Shown here: in pieces, positions 8,003 to 16,689 of the stretch
How positions within the stretch are numbered: position 1 is the first letter of the stretch
Layout: each line of letters begins with the position of its first letter
Assembly: GCA_017560945.1 (NCBI GenBank)
Contig: JAFZDY010000049.1
Location: 1 to 64,000 of the forward strand
Reading direction: 5' to 3'
DNA: 64,000 nucleotides
From: Bacteroidaceae bacterium
Lineage (GTDB): Bacteria > Bacteroidota > Bacteroidia > Bacteroidales > Bacteroidaceae
Position numbers and translations under genes: made by a program
The notes under the pieces: model-generated
What the model was told of the DNA's origin: nothing
Database searches by the model: none
What the model saw: only the letters and a program-made list of their open reading frames with translations

Positions 8003-8034
8003 TTTGCGGGGGTAAAACATTCGTTTTATCTTTG
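8003..8034 (+). promoter_or_regulatory. Bacteroidota promoter of the aminotransferase operon
   Basis: TTTG at 8003-8006, a spacer of exactly 20 nt and TATCTTTG at 8027-8034 give a full consensus. It lies about 50 nt before the start codon at 8086. The rest of 7792-8085 shows nothing recognisable. Confidence 0.8.
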
Positions 8035-8085
8035 CACTTCATTATAATTGTGTAATCAGATAACAAAAAGCAACAATAAGCAACT

Positions 8086-9285
8086 ATGCCCACTATATCG
8101 GTTCGCGGACAGGAGATGCCCGCATCACCCATTAGAAAACTTGCCCCCCTTGCCGATGCCGCTAAGGCACGCGGTACGCATGTGTATCACTTGAACATCG
8201 GTCAGCCCGACCTCCCCACACCCGAGGTGGCGTTGGAGGCTATCCGCAATGTGTCTCGTGAGGTGTTGGAGTATAGCCCCAGCCAGGGATATCGTAGTTA
8301 TCGTGAGAAGTTGACTGGATACTACAAGAAGTTTGACATCAACTTGACGGCCGACGATATCATCATCACAACGGGAGGCTCTGAGGCGGTATTGTTTGCT
8401 TTCCTTTCGTGCCTCAATCCTGGTGACGAAATCATTGTGCCCGAACCTGCGTATGCTAACTACATGGCATTCGCCATCTCGGCAGGTGCTGTCATTCGCA
8501 CCATCACCACCACCATCGAGGAGGGGTTCTCGTTGCCCAAGGTGGAGAAGTTCGAGGAACTCATCAATGAGCGCACCAAGGCTATCCTCATCTGTAATCC
8601 CAATAACCCTACGGGTTACCTCTATACTCGTCGCGAGATGAATCAAATACGCGACTTGGTGAAGAAGTATGACCTTTACCTCTTCTCTGATGAAGTATAT
8701 CGCGAGTTCATTTATACAGGCTCGCCCTACATCTCGGCTTGTCATTTGGAGGGTATCGAGAATAATGTGGTACTTATCGATTCAGTATCAAAGCGATATA
8801 GTGAGTGTGGTATTCGCATAGGCGCATTGATTACCAAGAACGAGGAGGTACGCAAGGCGGTGATGAAGTTTTGCCAGGCTCGTCTCAGTCCTCCGCTCAT
8901 CGGACAGATAGCCGCAGAGGCTTCGTTGGATGCATCGGATGAATATCTACGCGAGACGTACGACGAATATGTAGAGCGTCGTAAGTGCTTGATTGATGGA
9001 TTGAATCGTATTCCTGGTGTATATTCACCCATTCCCATGGGAGCCTTCTACACGGTGGCTAAGTTACCTGTGGACGACTCTGAAAAGTTTTGCGCATGGT
9101 GCTTGTCCGAGTTTGAGTACGAGGGCGAGACAGTGATGATGGCTCCTGCCAGTGGTTTCTACACCACACCAGGTGCTGGACGCGATGAGGTGCGTATAGC
9201 CTACGTGTTGAAGAAGGACGACCTCGTACGTGCACTCTTTGTACTTCGCAAGGCTTTGGAACTTTACCCTGGACGTACTTTGTAA
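8086..9285 (+). CDS. Class I/II pyridoxal-phosphate aminotransferase
   Basis: 399 residues of fold-type I aminotransferase, resembling aspartate aminotransferase of the thermophile-like (Ib) group. Visible motifs: NIGQPDLPTP near residue 37, the CNPNNPTG loop at 170-177 with Asn174, Asp202 in FSDEVYREF (PLP nitrogen) and the Schiff-base Lys236 in DSVSKRYS, followed by GIRIG. It probably transfers amino groups between aspartate (or another amino acid) and 2-oxoglutarate; the exact substrate cannot be read off. A consensus promoter precedes it, and the LolE-like gene follows after 9 nt. Confidence 0.9.
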   Translation: MPTISVRGQEMPASPIRKLAPLADAAKARGTHVYHLNIGQPDLPTPEVALEAIRNVSREVLEYSPSQGYRSYREKLTGYYKKFDINLTADDIIITTGGSEAVLFAFLSCLNPGDEIIVPEPAYANYMAFAISAGAVIRTITTTIEEGFSLPKVEKFEELINERTKAILICNPNNPTGYLYTRREMNQIRDLVKKYDLYLFSDEVYREFIYTGSPYISACHLEGIENNVVLIDSVSKRYSECGIRIGALITKNEEVRKAVMKFCQARLSPPLIGQIAAEASLDASDEYLRETYDEYVERRKCLIDGLNRIPGVYSPIPMGAFYTVAKLPVDDSEKFCAWCLSEFEYEGETVMMAPASGFYTTPGAGRDEVRIAYVLKKDDLVRALFVLRKALELYPGRTL

Positions 9286-9294
9286 AAAGCAACA

Positions 9295-10548
9295 ATGTCT
9301 TTACCCTTATTCATAGCTCGTCGTATCTATGGTAATAACGATGCCGGTCTTTCGCGTGTGTCGCGTCCGGCCGTGACCATTGCCATGGTGGGGATAGCTG
9401 TGGGTATGGTAGTGATGATACTTTCCCTTGCCATTGCCTTGGGCTTCAAGCAAGAGATCAGAGACAAGGTGATTGGCTTTGGCTCGCACATACAGGTGGC
9501 CAATTTTAGTCGAACAGATGTGTACGAAACACGCCCTGTGGTGGGTAGTGACAGTATTTGTGAAATCATTCGGCAAGCCTCCCTGGGTGTGGAGCACGTG
9601 CAACGCTTTGCTATCAAACCTGGCATGTTGAAGACCGAGGATAGTTTTCAAGGAATCATTCTCAAAGGCATTGGACAGGAGTATGATACAACCTTTTTGG
9701 CCAATCATTTGGTAGAGGGAAGGATACCCCTCTTTACCGATACTGTATCTTCGGGCGAGGTGTTGGTTTCGCGCCAAGTAGCCAGTAAGATGGGGTTGCA
9801 AGTGGGCGATAAGATAAATACTTACTACATCGAGCAAAATGTACGTGCTCGACGTTTCACCATCAGTGGTATTTACGAGACAAACTTTGCCGAATACGAC
9901 GATCGTTTCTTTATTACTGACATTTACACTGCCTCTCGATTGAATAATTGGAAGTCTGCAGATTTGGTAAGTGGATTGGAACTTCGTGTCTCTCCAAAAT
10001 CCTCTGTTGAACAATGTACTGACGAGGTAGCCTCCGTCATCAATCGACAAATCGACCGGTATGGAAATGCCTATCTTGCGCAAAGCATAGATCAACTCTA
10101 TCCCTCTATTTTTGCATGGTTGGACGTGCTTGATACTAATGTGGTGGTGGTGCTCATCCTCATATTGGGAGTGGCAGGATTTGCAATGATTTCGGGTTTG
10201 CTCATCCTGATATTAGAACGTACGAATATGATTGGCATCCTCAAAGCTTTGGGTGCGACCGACCTTACCATTCGACGTATATTCCTTTATTTCTCTTCAT
10301 TCTTAATCCTTAAAGGTATGTTTTGGGGAAATCTGATAGGTATTCTCCTGTGTTTGATACAAAAGTATCTGGGCGTTGTTCGTCTCGATCCCCAAACTTA
10401 TTACGTAGAGGTGGTTCCTATGTTGATGGATTTGCCCATTCTTCTTTTGCTCAACGCGCTTACATTGTTGGTGTCGGTGTTGATGCTTGTGGGGCCTTCG
10501 TTGCTCATCTCGCGCATCAAGCCTGTGAAAGCCATTCGCTTTGAGTAA
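9295..10548 (+). CDS. LolC/LolE-type ABC transporter permease (FtsX fold)
   Basis: 417 residues with an N-terminal membrane helix (about 25-47), a large periplasmic MacB-like domain and three C-terminal helices (about 275-300, 325-350, 375-400). The GILKALGATD segment is typical of the FtsX/LolE coupling helix. The family extracts lipoproteins from the inner membrane with LolD ATPase and LolA. No LolD gene is adjacent, as is usual in Bacteroidales, where one permease gene often stands apart. It is co-transcribed with the aminotransferase (9-nt gap). Confidence 0.85.
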   Translation: MSLPLFIARRIYGNNDAGLSRVSRPAVTIAMVGIAVGMVVMILSLAIALGFKQEIRDKVIGFGSHIQVANFSRTDVYETRPVVGSDSICEIIRQASLGVEHVQRFAIKPGMLKTEDSFQGIILKGIGQEYDTTFLANHLVEGRIPLFTDTVSSGEVLVSRQVASKMGLQVGDKINTYYIEQNVRARRFTISGIYETNFAEYDDRFFITDIYTASRLNNWKSADLVSGLELRVSPKSSVEQCTDEVASVINRQIDRYGNAYLAQSIDQLYPSIFAWLDVLDTNVVVVLILILGVAGFAMISGLLILILERTNMIGILKALGATDLTIRRIFLYFSSFLILKGMFWGNLIGILLCLIQKYLGVVRLDPQTYYVEVVPMLMDLPILLLLNALTLLVSVLMLVGPSLLISRIKPVKAIRFE

Positions 10549-10611
10549 TACGTGCGTGGGGTGACTCTCCTGTGTGTTTCCTTCGAATCAATCGTTGTTT
10601 AAGTGTAGGTA

Positions 10612-10647
10612 TAAAAAAAAGATGCTTCACATAACTTGTGAAACATC
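10612..10647 (-). terminator. Intrinsic terminator of tRNA-Lys
   Basis: Arms 10621-10631 and 10637-10647 form a hairpin with one mismatch and a 5-nt loop. On the minus strand it is followed by eight T residues. It sits just past the 3' end of the tRNA. Confidence 0.85.
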
Positions 10648-10653
10648 CTTTAG

Positions 10654-10729
10654 TGGTACGCTCTCAGGGATTCGAACCCTGGACCCACTGATTAAGAGTC
10701 AGTTGCTCTACCAGCTGAGCTAAGAACGC
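10654..10729 (-). tRNA. tRNA-Lys (anticodon CUU)
   Basis: The minus strand folds into a full cloverleaf. The acceptor stem is GCGTTCT/AGAGCGT, the D-stem is GCTC/GAGC, and the anticodon stem ACTGA/TCAGT carries loop CTCTTAA with anticodon CTT. The T-stem is CAGGG/CCCTG with loop TTCGAAT. The discriminator is A, and the CCA end is encoded (10654-10656). It reads AAG lysine codons. Confidence 0.97.
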
Positions 10730-10753
10730 ATGGTTCATTTCTCAAATGCGGTG

Positions 10754-10785
10754 CAAAGGTAGACATTATTTTTGAACTGACCAAA
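10754..10785 (-). promoter_or_regulatory. Consensus promoter of tRNA-Lys
   Basis: On the minus strand TTTG (10782-10785), a 20-nt spacer and TACCTTTG (10754-10761) match the Bacteroidota sigma consensus. The -7 element lies 24 nt before the tRNA 5' end. Confidence 0.85.
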
Positions 10786-10862
10786 TATTTGCACGAAACT
10801 TTTTATTGCAAAATTCCTACCTTATTGGTTATTAGTCATTTCCAATTTAATATTTTTTAGGG

Positions 10863-11717
10863 CTAATCGAATAAAGACTTCATCATTCCTTGATAATGCC
10901 CTTCTCCCTCTTCGGAAATCTCGTACACTTGTGTGGGCGAGGTGCGTGGGAGGGGCATCAGGCGTACGTCCTTGTCCACCTCTTTTCCTATACTTTTTAA
11001 GGCATCAGCCACCGTGTGGTAGGCGAGGTGAGGCTTGTTGTTTTCCTTGCTCAGGTGACATAGCCATATTTGGCGGAGCATGGGTGGAAAGTAATTAGCC
11101 AGAAATTCTCCAGCGGCCTTGTTCGACAAGTGTCCGTTTCCCTCACGTATGCGGGCTTGCAACACGGGCGGGTAAGGTCCTTCTGCCAACATCTGTTCGT
11201 CATAGTTGGCCTCCAATATCAGGTAATGTGTATTTGCTACGTAGCGTTTGACCGTGTCGGTAATGTGTCCTATGTCGGTGATGAAGCAGAAGTTTGTTTC
11301 TCCGCATCGGATGCTATATCCCACATTGTCTGTCCCATCGTGAGGTACTTCAAATGGGGTCACGTGAAAATCGCCCACAGTAGTTTCCTCCTCCTTGTAA
11401 ATGATGCGTCGGTTTACGGGGCTTATCTTCTTGGTCATGCAGTAGCTCTTCATCATTCCTTGATGAATGGCTTCGGTAGTGTACACAGGTATGTTGCATC
11501 CTTCGCTCAGGTTGCCTGCGCTTCGTATATGGTCGGCATGGTCGTGAGTAATAAATATTCCCCTGATGGTTTCCAATGCAATGCCTCGTTCGCGCAACAC
11601 CTTCCTGATGGCTCGTATTCCTATGCCTGCGTCAATGAGGATGCCGTGTGAATGAGTGCCCAGGTAGAAGCAATTTCCACTACTTCCGCTTGCCAAACTT
11701 ATAAATTTCAGTTTCAT
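10863..11717 (-). CDS. Metallo-beta-lactamase fold hydrolase, YycJ/WalJ-like
   Basis: 284 residues. The metal motif THDHADH is near residue 56 and is preceded by LIDAG. The opening LKFISLASGSSGNCFYLG is characteristic of the YycJ (WalJ) group of metal-dependent phosphodiesterases or exonucleases. Later metal ligands lie in the HDGTDNVGY, DIGH and CHLS segments. In Gram-positives YycJ is linked to the WalKR operon; here it stands alone after the tRNA. Cytoplasmic; the nucleic-acid substrate is inferred from the family. Confidence 0.88.
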   Translation of the reverse strand: MKLKFISLASGSSGNCFYLGTHSHGILIDAGIGIRAIRKVLRERGIALETIRGIFITHDHADHIRSAGNLSEGCNIPVYTTEAIHQGMMKSYCMTKKISPVNRRIIYKEEETTVGDFHVTPFEVPHDGTDNVGYSIRCGETNFCFITDIGHITDTVKRYVANTHYLILEANYDEQMLAEGPYPPVLQARIREGNGHLSNKAAGEFLANYFPPMLRQIWLCHLSKENNKPHLAYHTVADALKSIGKEVDKDVRLMPLPRTSPTQVYEISEEGEGHYQGMMKSLFD

Positions 11718-11909
11718 CTATCTAAACTTCCTTTTTTTGAGTAGGCGAAGGTAATACAAATAGCCAACAAGTGGAAATAATGGAGTGAAAAAATGTGTAA
11801 AAATCACTTTTTTATAAAACATTTGTAGGGGGTAAAACGTTATATGTGGAAATAATGTAGTTCAAAGGGACTTTTTTGTGTAGGACAAAACTTTTATCTG
11901 GTGAAGAAT

Positions 11910-12341
11910 ATGAAAAAGGGTTTGATGAAAAATGTCGGAGTAATGATGCTCCTTGCGATGGTAGTGTCGGCGTGTAGAGATTCGGAAGAGAAGGTCGTGA
12001 GCCAATTGGCGAAGGAGTTTACCGAAGCCTACTATAATCAAGATTTAAGAAAAGCAAAGGGATATTGCCATCAGGACCTGTATCCTATAATGAATTTTAG
12101 AATCAGCAATCTTACCGATCGCGATCGTGCATTTCAGAAGGCAGCAGGTAAGGTAAAGGTGAAGGTGGTCGATTGCCAGTTTGACACTGATGACGACATA
12201 GCCTATGTCGATGTGGAAGTCTCCAATTTCCTTCGCATCAATTACATGACCGATTCGTTGAGCATTGTCCCGTGCGACACCATGGAGGTGATTCTTGTCA
12301 ATCCCTATGGCAAGAATTGGTACGTCAACTCTCTCTTCTAA
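11910..12341 (+). CDS. Hypothetical lipoprotein with NTF2-like domain
   Basis: 143 residues from the ATG at 11910; a GTG three codons upstream is possible but adds nothing to the signal. The signal peptide ends in VVSAC, a lipobox that predicts a lipid-anchored protein. The rest (FTEAYYNQDLRKAKGYC, then beta strands ending VNPYGKNWYVNSLF) resembles the DUF4878/NTF2-like proteins common in Bacteroidota. Function unknown. It stands alone between the YycJ-like gene and the convergent TamA-like gene. Confidence 0.7.
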   Translation: MKKGLMKNVGVMMLLAMVVSACRDSEEKVVSQLAKEFTEAYYNQDLRKAKGYCHQDLYPIMNFRISNLTDRDRAFQKAAGKVKVKVVDCQFDTDDDIAYVDVEVSNFLRINYMTDSLSIVPCDTMEVILVNPYGKNWYVNSLF

Positions 12342-12486
12342 CGGATAGCTTCATTCATTAGAGATTTTAAGGAGTAGTAAGTTCGAAGTCGAAAGATTCT
12401 CTGTGTCTTCACTCGCGCGAGGCATCAGTGCCCAGTGTTCAGTGCTGGATTGATGTAGGATGAGTCGAGGAGTGAGGTGCGATCAA

Positions 12487-14814
12487 TTAGAAAGGATATC
12501 CCACCGCAAAGTGGAAGGTCAGGTCGCGTCCAAGGTTGGGATGAAGCAGGGGATAGTGGTCGCGATCGTCCATCGCGTATGCAGGGTTGATGGCCTTCAT
12601 ACCGAAGTCGAATCGGAGGATGAAGAATCCCACATCCACTCTCAATCCAAGACCATAAGCCAAGGCTATTTCGCTAAGGAAACTATTGAAGTGGAAGGCT
12701 CCACCAGGTTGTTCATCGTACTCGCGCAGTGTCCATATGTTACCTGCGTCGATGAAGAAGGCTCCGTTGAGCACACCCTTCAGGTTGGTGCGATATTCCA
12801 GGTTTATGTCCAACTTCATGTCACCCGATTGGTTGATAAAGTCGATTTTCTTGTCTCCTCCCTTGAATCTACCAGGTCCCAATGAGCGCACCGACCATCC
12901 TCTCACACTGTTTGCACCTCCTGAGAAGTATCGTTTTTCAAACGGCAGGATGTTTGAGTTTCCATAAGGGTAGGCTATACCTATGCCGAAGTGGAAGGAG
13001 AGGCTATTCCTGTTGTCTATGGCAAAGTGGTGGGTAAAGTCAAAGTCACCCTTCACGTATTGCGCATAGGCAATGTTTCCGATAGCATATTGTCCGCTAT
13101 TGGTCTTTCGGTCATATATGGTGTGCGAAATCAGGCTCAGCAGATTTCCCGAGGTCTCTATGTTCGTACGTATCGAGTATCTGCTCTTACGTTTGTTGCC
13201 GAGTATGTTGTCCGTCTCGGGCGAACTATAGGAGTAGGAGTGCCCCATGCGCATGATGAACAGGTCCTCGTAGTTGTACTTCAGGATGGAGTTGCTGGCC
13301 GTACTATTGAGGTATTCGTCGCGGAATGTGGCCGACACCGAGGGCATGTACACATAGTTGACATCCAACAGGTCAAGGCGGTGTTGGGTGCGTTGCTTTT
13401 GTGTCCATCGGTAACTCCACGAGGCGGACAATACACGTCGCGAGAATTCGGGGCGATCCTGTGTGTTGTATTGCATTCCCACCTGCGACGATGCGCGTAT
13501 GCGACGTTTGAAATCGGTGGATAGGAAGGGGAACATGAATTGGGGGAAGTTCAGCGAGGCTTCGGCACCATATTCGGTGTAGTCATTGGTGTTGTAGCCC
13601 TGTAGCTCGCTGATGGCTTCGTAGGCGCCACGCACCTTCATGGTAAAGGTTTCGCTTCCCTTGAACAGGTTCTTGTGTTGGTAGGTCAGCGAGGTGGCAA
13701 ATCCCATGTCACCCGCCGTGTTGGTTCCATCTATTTCGAAGGTCAATCCCTGCGCCTGTGCGGGCGAGGTCATGATGTAGGCGTCCATCATATTCTCCTC
13801 GGGCAACTCCTTCAGTTGTATGTTGGAGTACTTCAGGGCATTGAGTTGTCCCATTGCCGAGTAAGTCCTATTGATGTCCTGAGCGCTGTAGAGTTCACCT
13901 TCGCGTATGAAGTTGAAGTCCGAGAATATCTTCGGTTTCAGTATCAGCGAGTTCTTGTAGTGAATGTCCAACCCCTTGTATTCTATTCCCTCCAGGTAGT
14001 CCAATTGTCCGTCGTTGAGGTACTCCATGTTGAACTCCGTCACCACGTGTACGTCCTTCACGGTGTACCGTGGGTGCAGGGTCAGTGGGCTTTGTCTATC
14101 CTTTTGATAGAGGTCCAGATGCATGGTCAACTCTACGTCCAGCGAGTTTTGTATCGTGTCTGCCGTGTAGGTGATGTAGTCCTTGCTGAACTTGTAGTAT
14201 CCCATGTTTTTCAACTCTGTGGCTATGCGTTCACGCTCCTTGTTCAGGGTGTTGATGTTCAGCTCCATCCTTGGTTTCAATAGGCTTTGCGCCTCCATTT
14301 CCTTCATGAGTCGGGCTATCACCGTGTCGGCAATGTCCATGTTCAGTTTGCTCACTCGGTAGAGGTTTCCAGGGTGCAGTTGGTACACCAGTGCCACCTT
14401 GTGTCGCTTGTAGTACTCGTCCACCGTCACTGTGGCTCCCAGGTATCCTCGGTTGCGTAGTGCCAATTGCAATTCCGAGCGTGAGCGATCGGCCATTTCG
14501 CGGTCGTACACCACAGGCGCTTCGCCCACCCTTTTCAAGGTTCGGTTCAGCCAGTTGTCCTTCTTTCCCGACATTGCGTAAATGCCCAGGGGCACTTTCA
14601 CCACGTTGAACCAACTGGTGTTGGGGTGTTGGCGGATGTAGCCCTTCAGGTCGGCTGTGTGGATGTGCTCATTCGCACACTCTATGTCTGCCCCGTTCAG
14701 CCGGTACTCTCCTTCGGAAAGGTACTTAGCCGACGAGCATGCACCCAGTGTCCCCACTACGAGCAGGGCCAGTGCAAGGCGCAAAACCAGAGTGTATTGT
14801 TGATATTTCCTCAT
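12487..14814 (-). CDS. TamA/BamA-family outer-membrane lipoprotein (TamL-like)
   Basis: 775 residues. The signal peptide ends with the lipobox LGAC (Cys25-26 region), so the N-terminus should be lipidated, unlike classical TamA. POTRA-like repeats occupy roughly 40-370, including a LRNRGYLGATVTVDEYY segment. The Omp85 16-strand barrel fills the C-terminal half, with the conserved GGANSVRGW motif (RGW/F loop) near 650. Bacteroidota carry lipidated TamA homologues called TamL that act with TamB in envelope assembly. No tamB is visible in this window. It is convergent with the 11910 gene and divergent from the methyltransferase. Confidence 0.85.
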   Translation of the reverse strand: MRKYQQYTLVLRLALALLVVGTLGACSSAKYLSEGEYRLNGADIECANEHIHTADLKGYIRQHPNTSWFNVVKVPLGIYAMSGKKDNWLNRTLKRVGEAPVVYDREMADRSRSELQLALRNRGYLGATVTVDEYYKRHKVALVYQLHPGNLYRVSKLNMDIADTVIARLMKEMEAQSLLKPRMELNINTLNKERERIATELKNMGYYKFSKDYITYTADTIQNSLDVELTMHLDLYQKDRQSPLTLHPRYTVKDVHVVTEFNMEYLNDGQLDYLEGIEYKGLDIHYKNSLILKPKIFSDFNFIREGELYSAQDINRTYSAMGQLNALKYSNIQLKELPEENMMDAYIMTSPAQAQGLTFEIDGTNTAGDMGFATSLTYQHKNLFKGSETFTMKVRGAYEAISELQGYNTNDYTEYGAEASLNFPQFMFPFLSTDFKRRIRASSQVGMQYNTQDRPEFSRRVLSASWSYRWTQKQRTQHRLDLLDVNYVYMPSVSATFRDEYLNSTASNSILKYNYEDLFIMRMGHSYSYSSPETDNILGNKRKSRYSIRTNIETSGNLLSLISHTIYDRKTNSGQYAIGNIAYAQYVKGDFDFTHHFAIDNRNSLSFHFGIGIAYPYGNSNILPFEKRYFSGGANSVRGWSVRSLGPGRFKGGDKKIDFINQSGDMKLDINLEYRTNLKGVLNGAFFIDAGNIWTLREYDEQPGGAFHFNSFLSEIALAYGLGLRVDVGFFILRFDFGMKAINPAYAMDDRDHYPLLHPNLGRDLTFHFAVGYPF

Positions 14815-14905
14815 CCTTTTAGTGAAAAACTCCGCAAATATACTCTAAATAAAAAAAATATCCGTAGATTTGTCCCGCTTTTTATAGAAAGGTTTCAAAA
14901 ATAGT

Positions 14906-15676
14906 ATGCTCAGTAAAGCCAAATTAAAGTATATCCGCTCGTTGGAGATGAAGAAAAACCGCCGAGCCGAACAAGCCTTTGTGGCCGAGGGTCCCAAGGT
15001 GGTGGGCGATATGTTGCCCCATTTCCCCTGCCGTTTGTTGGTAGCCACCGACGAGTGGCACGCGCTTCATCCCATGGCCTTGGCCGACGAGAAGGTCATT
15101 GTTACCCCCGACGAACTCACCCGCGCCAGTTTCCTCAAGACTCCGCAGGAGGTGCTTGCCGTTTTTGCCCTTCGCCCCGAGGACGATGAGTCCGACGCCT
15201 GCTCCATCCTCGCCCACGAACTCTGCTTGGCGCTCGACGATGTGCAGGATCCGGGCAACCTGGGCACCATCATTCGTTTGGCCGACTGGTTTGGCATTCA
15301 CCACATCTTCTGCTCACCCGCCACGGCCGATGCCTTCAATCCCAAGGTGGTGCAGGCAACCATGGGCGCCCTGGCTCGCGTGCAGATTCACTACACACCC
15401 CTTGTCCCTCTGCTCGATGAGTTGAAGAGTAGGGAAGTGCCCATCTACGGCACCTTCCTCGATGGCGAGGACCTCTACGAAAAATCCCTCGCTCCCCACG
15501 GACTTATCATCATGGGAAACGAGGGAAATGGTATCTCCTCCGAAGTGGCCGAGTATGTCAACGAGCGCCTCTTTATCCCCAACTATCCGCTTGGGGTCGA
15601 GACCTCCGAGTCGCTCAATGTAGCCACCGCCACCGCCATCATCTGTGCCGAGTTTCGTCGTCGTATGAGAGGGTGA
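14906..15676 (+). CDS. TrmH/SpoU-family RNA 2'-O-methyltransferase
   Basis: 256 residues. An N-terminal substrate-binding domain (FVAEGPKVVGDML) is followed by the trefoil-knot SPOUT domain, whose three motifs are all visible: GNLGTIIRLADW, IMGNEGNGIS and ETSESLNVATATAII. The enzyme methylates ribose 2'-OH in rRNA or tRNA using S-adenosylmethionine. The RlmB/TrmH-like subgroup cannot be settled by eye. It is divergent from the TamL-like gene with about 90 nt between them. Confidence 0.92.
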   Translation: MLSKAKLKYIRSLEMKKNRRAEQAFVAEGPKVVGDMLPHFPCRLLVATDEWHALHPMALADEKVIVTPDELTRASFLKTPQEVLAVFALRPEDDESDACSILAHELCLALDDVQDPGNLGTIIRLADWFGIHHIFCSPATADAFNPKVVQATMGALARVQIHYTPLVPLLDELKSREVPIYGTFLDGEDLYEKSLAPHGLIIMGNEGNGISSEVAEYVNERLFIPNYPLGVETSESLNVATATAIICAEFRRRMRG

Positions 15677-15707
15677 GGACTACAAGTACTTGCTTCTGTT
15701 TTGTGTG

Positions 15708-15738
15708 ATTTTTCATCCGCAGATTGCGCAGATGAAAA
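15708..15738. terminator. Hairpin between convergent methyltransferase and barrel genes
   Basis: Nine-base-pair arms 15708-15716 and 15730-15738 surround a 13-nt loop containing CAGATTGCGCA. The A/T-rich arms give a T-run in both directions, consistent with a bidirectional terminator. Confidence 0.55.
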
Positions 15739-15764
15739 ATGTCACATCCCGCATGGTAAATATG

Positions 15765-16475
15765 TTAGAATCCAATTCCAAACACGAAGAATGCATCTTC
15801 AGTAGCCGGATTCACCACCACCTTACCAGTAGCGTTCAGCGAGAATGTGGGCGAAATCTTCACCTCCTTGCTCAGTGCTACAGCTGCTTCGCATATGCTG
15901 AAACCATCGGCTTCGTACGTGGGACTTGCCCAAGGTGTAGCACCCAGTGTAGCCACGCCCTCGAAGTCGCCAATGGCGAAGGGCACGTTGGCTTGGAGGT
16001 ACGAGGTGTATTTGCGCTTTCCTTCATCGTCGTAGTCATATCCTGCAAAATAGGTGCTCCATCCGAGCGACATGAATCCTAAGTCATATCCTACCGAAGC
16101 CTCTATGGTGTGGTAGGTTGAGTGAGCCGCGTAGTTGAAGAAATAGTCCTCTCCATCAGCGTCCAAGAACCAATAGTCAGTCACCGCCAACGACAGGTTG
16201 CCAAGGTCGTACCCGATGGCAAGGTCTATCTCGCGATGGTTGTCCGTAGCAATGCCTGCCGAACCCCATGCGTTCAGCCACAGGTCATTCCATCCCACGG
16301 TGAGCGAGGGTTGCACACTCAGCCCAGCCAGGTTCTGTCCGTGCCAAATGTAGTTAGTCACCACCTCGGCGTTCACCTCGGCGTACAAACCATTCTCTTC
16401 ACTCTCTTGCGCCCATGCGGCACTCGGGATAGCCAAGGCTGCCAAGGCACATACCCACATCTTCTTCATGTTCAT
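15765..16475 (-). CDS. Small outer-membrane beta-barrel protein (TorF-like porin family)
   Basis: 236 residues with a signal peptide cleaved after AAWA (residue 22). The mature protein is a run of amphipathic strands rich in Tyr, Trp and Gly (TNYIWHGQNLAG, then LWLNAWGSAG) and ends with the aromatic FVFGIGF, the usual C-terminal beta signal. It resembles the TorF-like putative porins of Gram-negatives. The transported substrate is unknown. It is followed at its 5' side by heptad repeats. Confidence 0.7.
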   Translation of the reverse strand: MNMKKMWVCALAALAIPSAAWAQESEENGLYAEVNAEVVTNYIWHGQNLAGLSVQPSLTVGWNDLWLNAWGSAGIATDNHREIDLAIGYDLGNLSLAVTDYWFLDADGEDYFFNYAAHSTYHTIEASVGYDLGFMSLGWSTYFAGYDYDDEGKRKYTSYLQANVPFAIGDFEGVATLGATPWASPTYEADGFSICEAAVALSKEVKISPTFSLNATGKVVVNPATEDAFFVFGIGF

Positions 16476-16495
16476 TTTCTACTCTCAAAAAAATT

Positions 16496-16600
16496 AAAGT
16501 TCAAAATTCAATATTTAAAATTCAATATTAGTTCGCTATCGCTCATCAAGCTACGCAAGTCAAAATTCAAAGTTCAAGAGTCAATATTCAATTGTCGTAG
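16496..16600. repeat. Heptad array with embedded 37-nt core (left arm of cysK inverted repeat)
   Basis: AAAGTTC-type heptads (AAAGTTC, AAAATTC, AATATTT, AAAATTC, AATATTA) lead into a 37-nt core at 16528-16564 and then continue in register (AAAATTC, AAAGTTC, AAGAGTC, AATATTC). The core is a perfect inverted copy of 17814-17850. A GC-rich hairpin, GGGCAGG/CCTGCCC, follows at 16601-16619. Confidence 0.8.
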
Positions 16601-16689
16601 GGGCAGGGTCTGCCTGCCCTTTTACAAAAGTTCAAATCTTACTTTCCTCCATAGAGGCAGGGTGGGTGGGTCTTTTCCCACTTTTTTAT

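Noticed and set aside
9307..10095. Long antisense open frame opposite the LolE-like gene
   Set aside because: It is a shadow of the real coding strand, as are the other long antisense frames in high-GC genes (for example opposite degP and yggS).
10654..10729. tRNA-Lys as an attachment site for an integrated element
   Set aside because: No integrase, no repeated tRNA 3' end and normal housekeeping genes on both sides.
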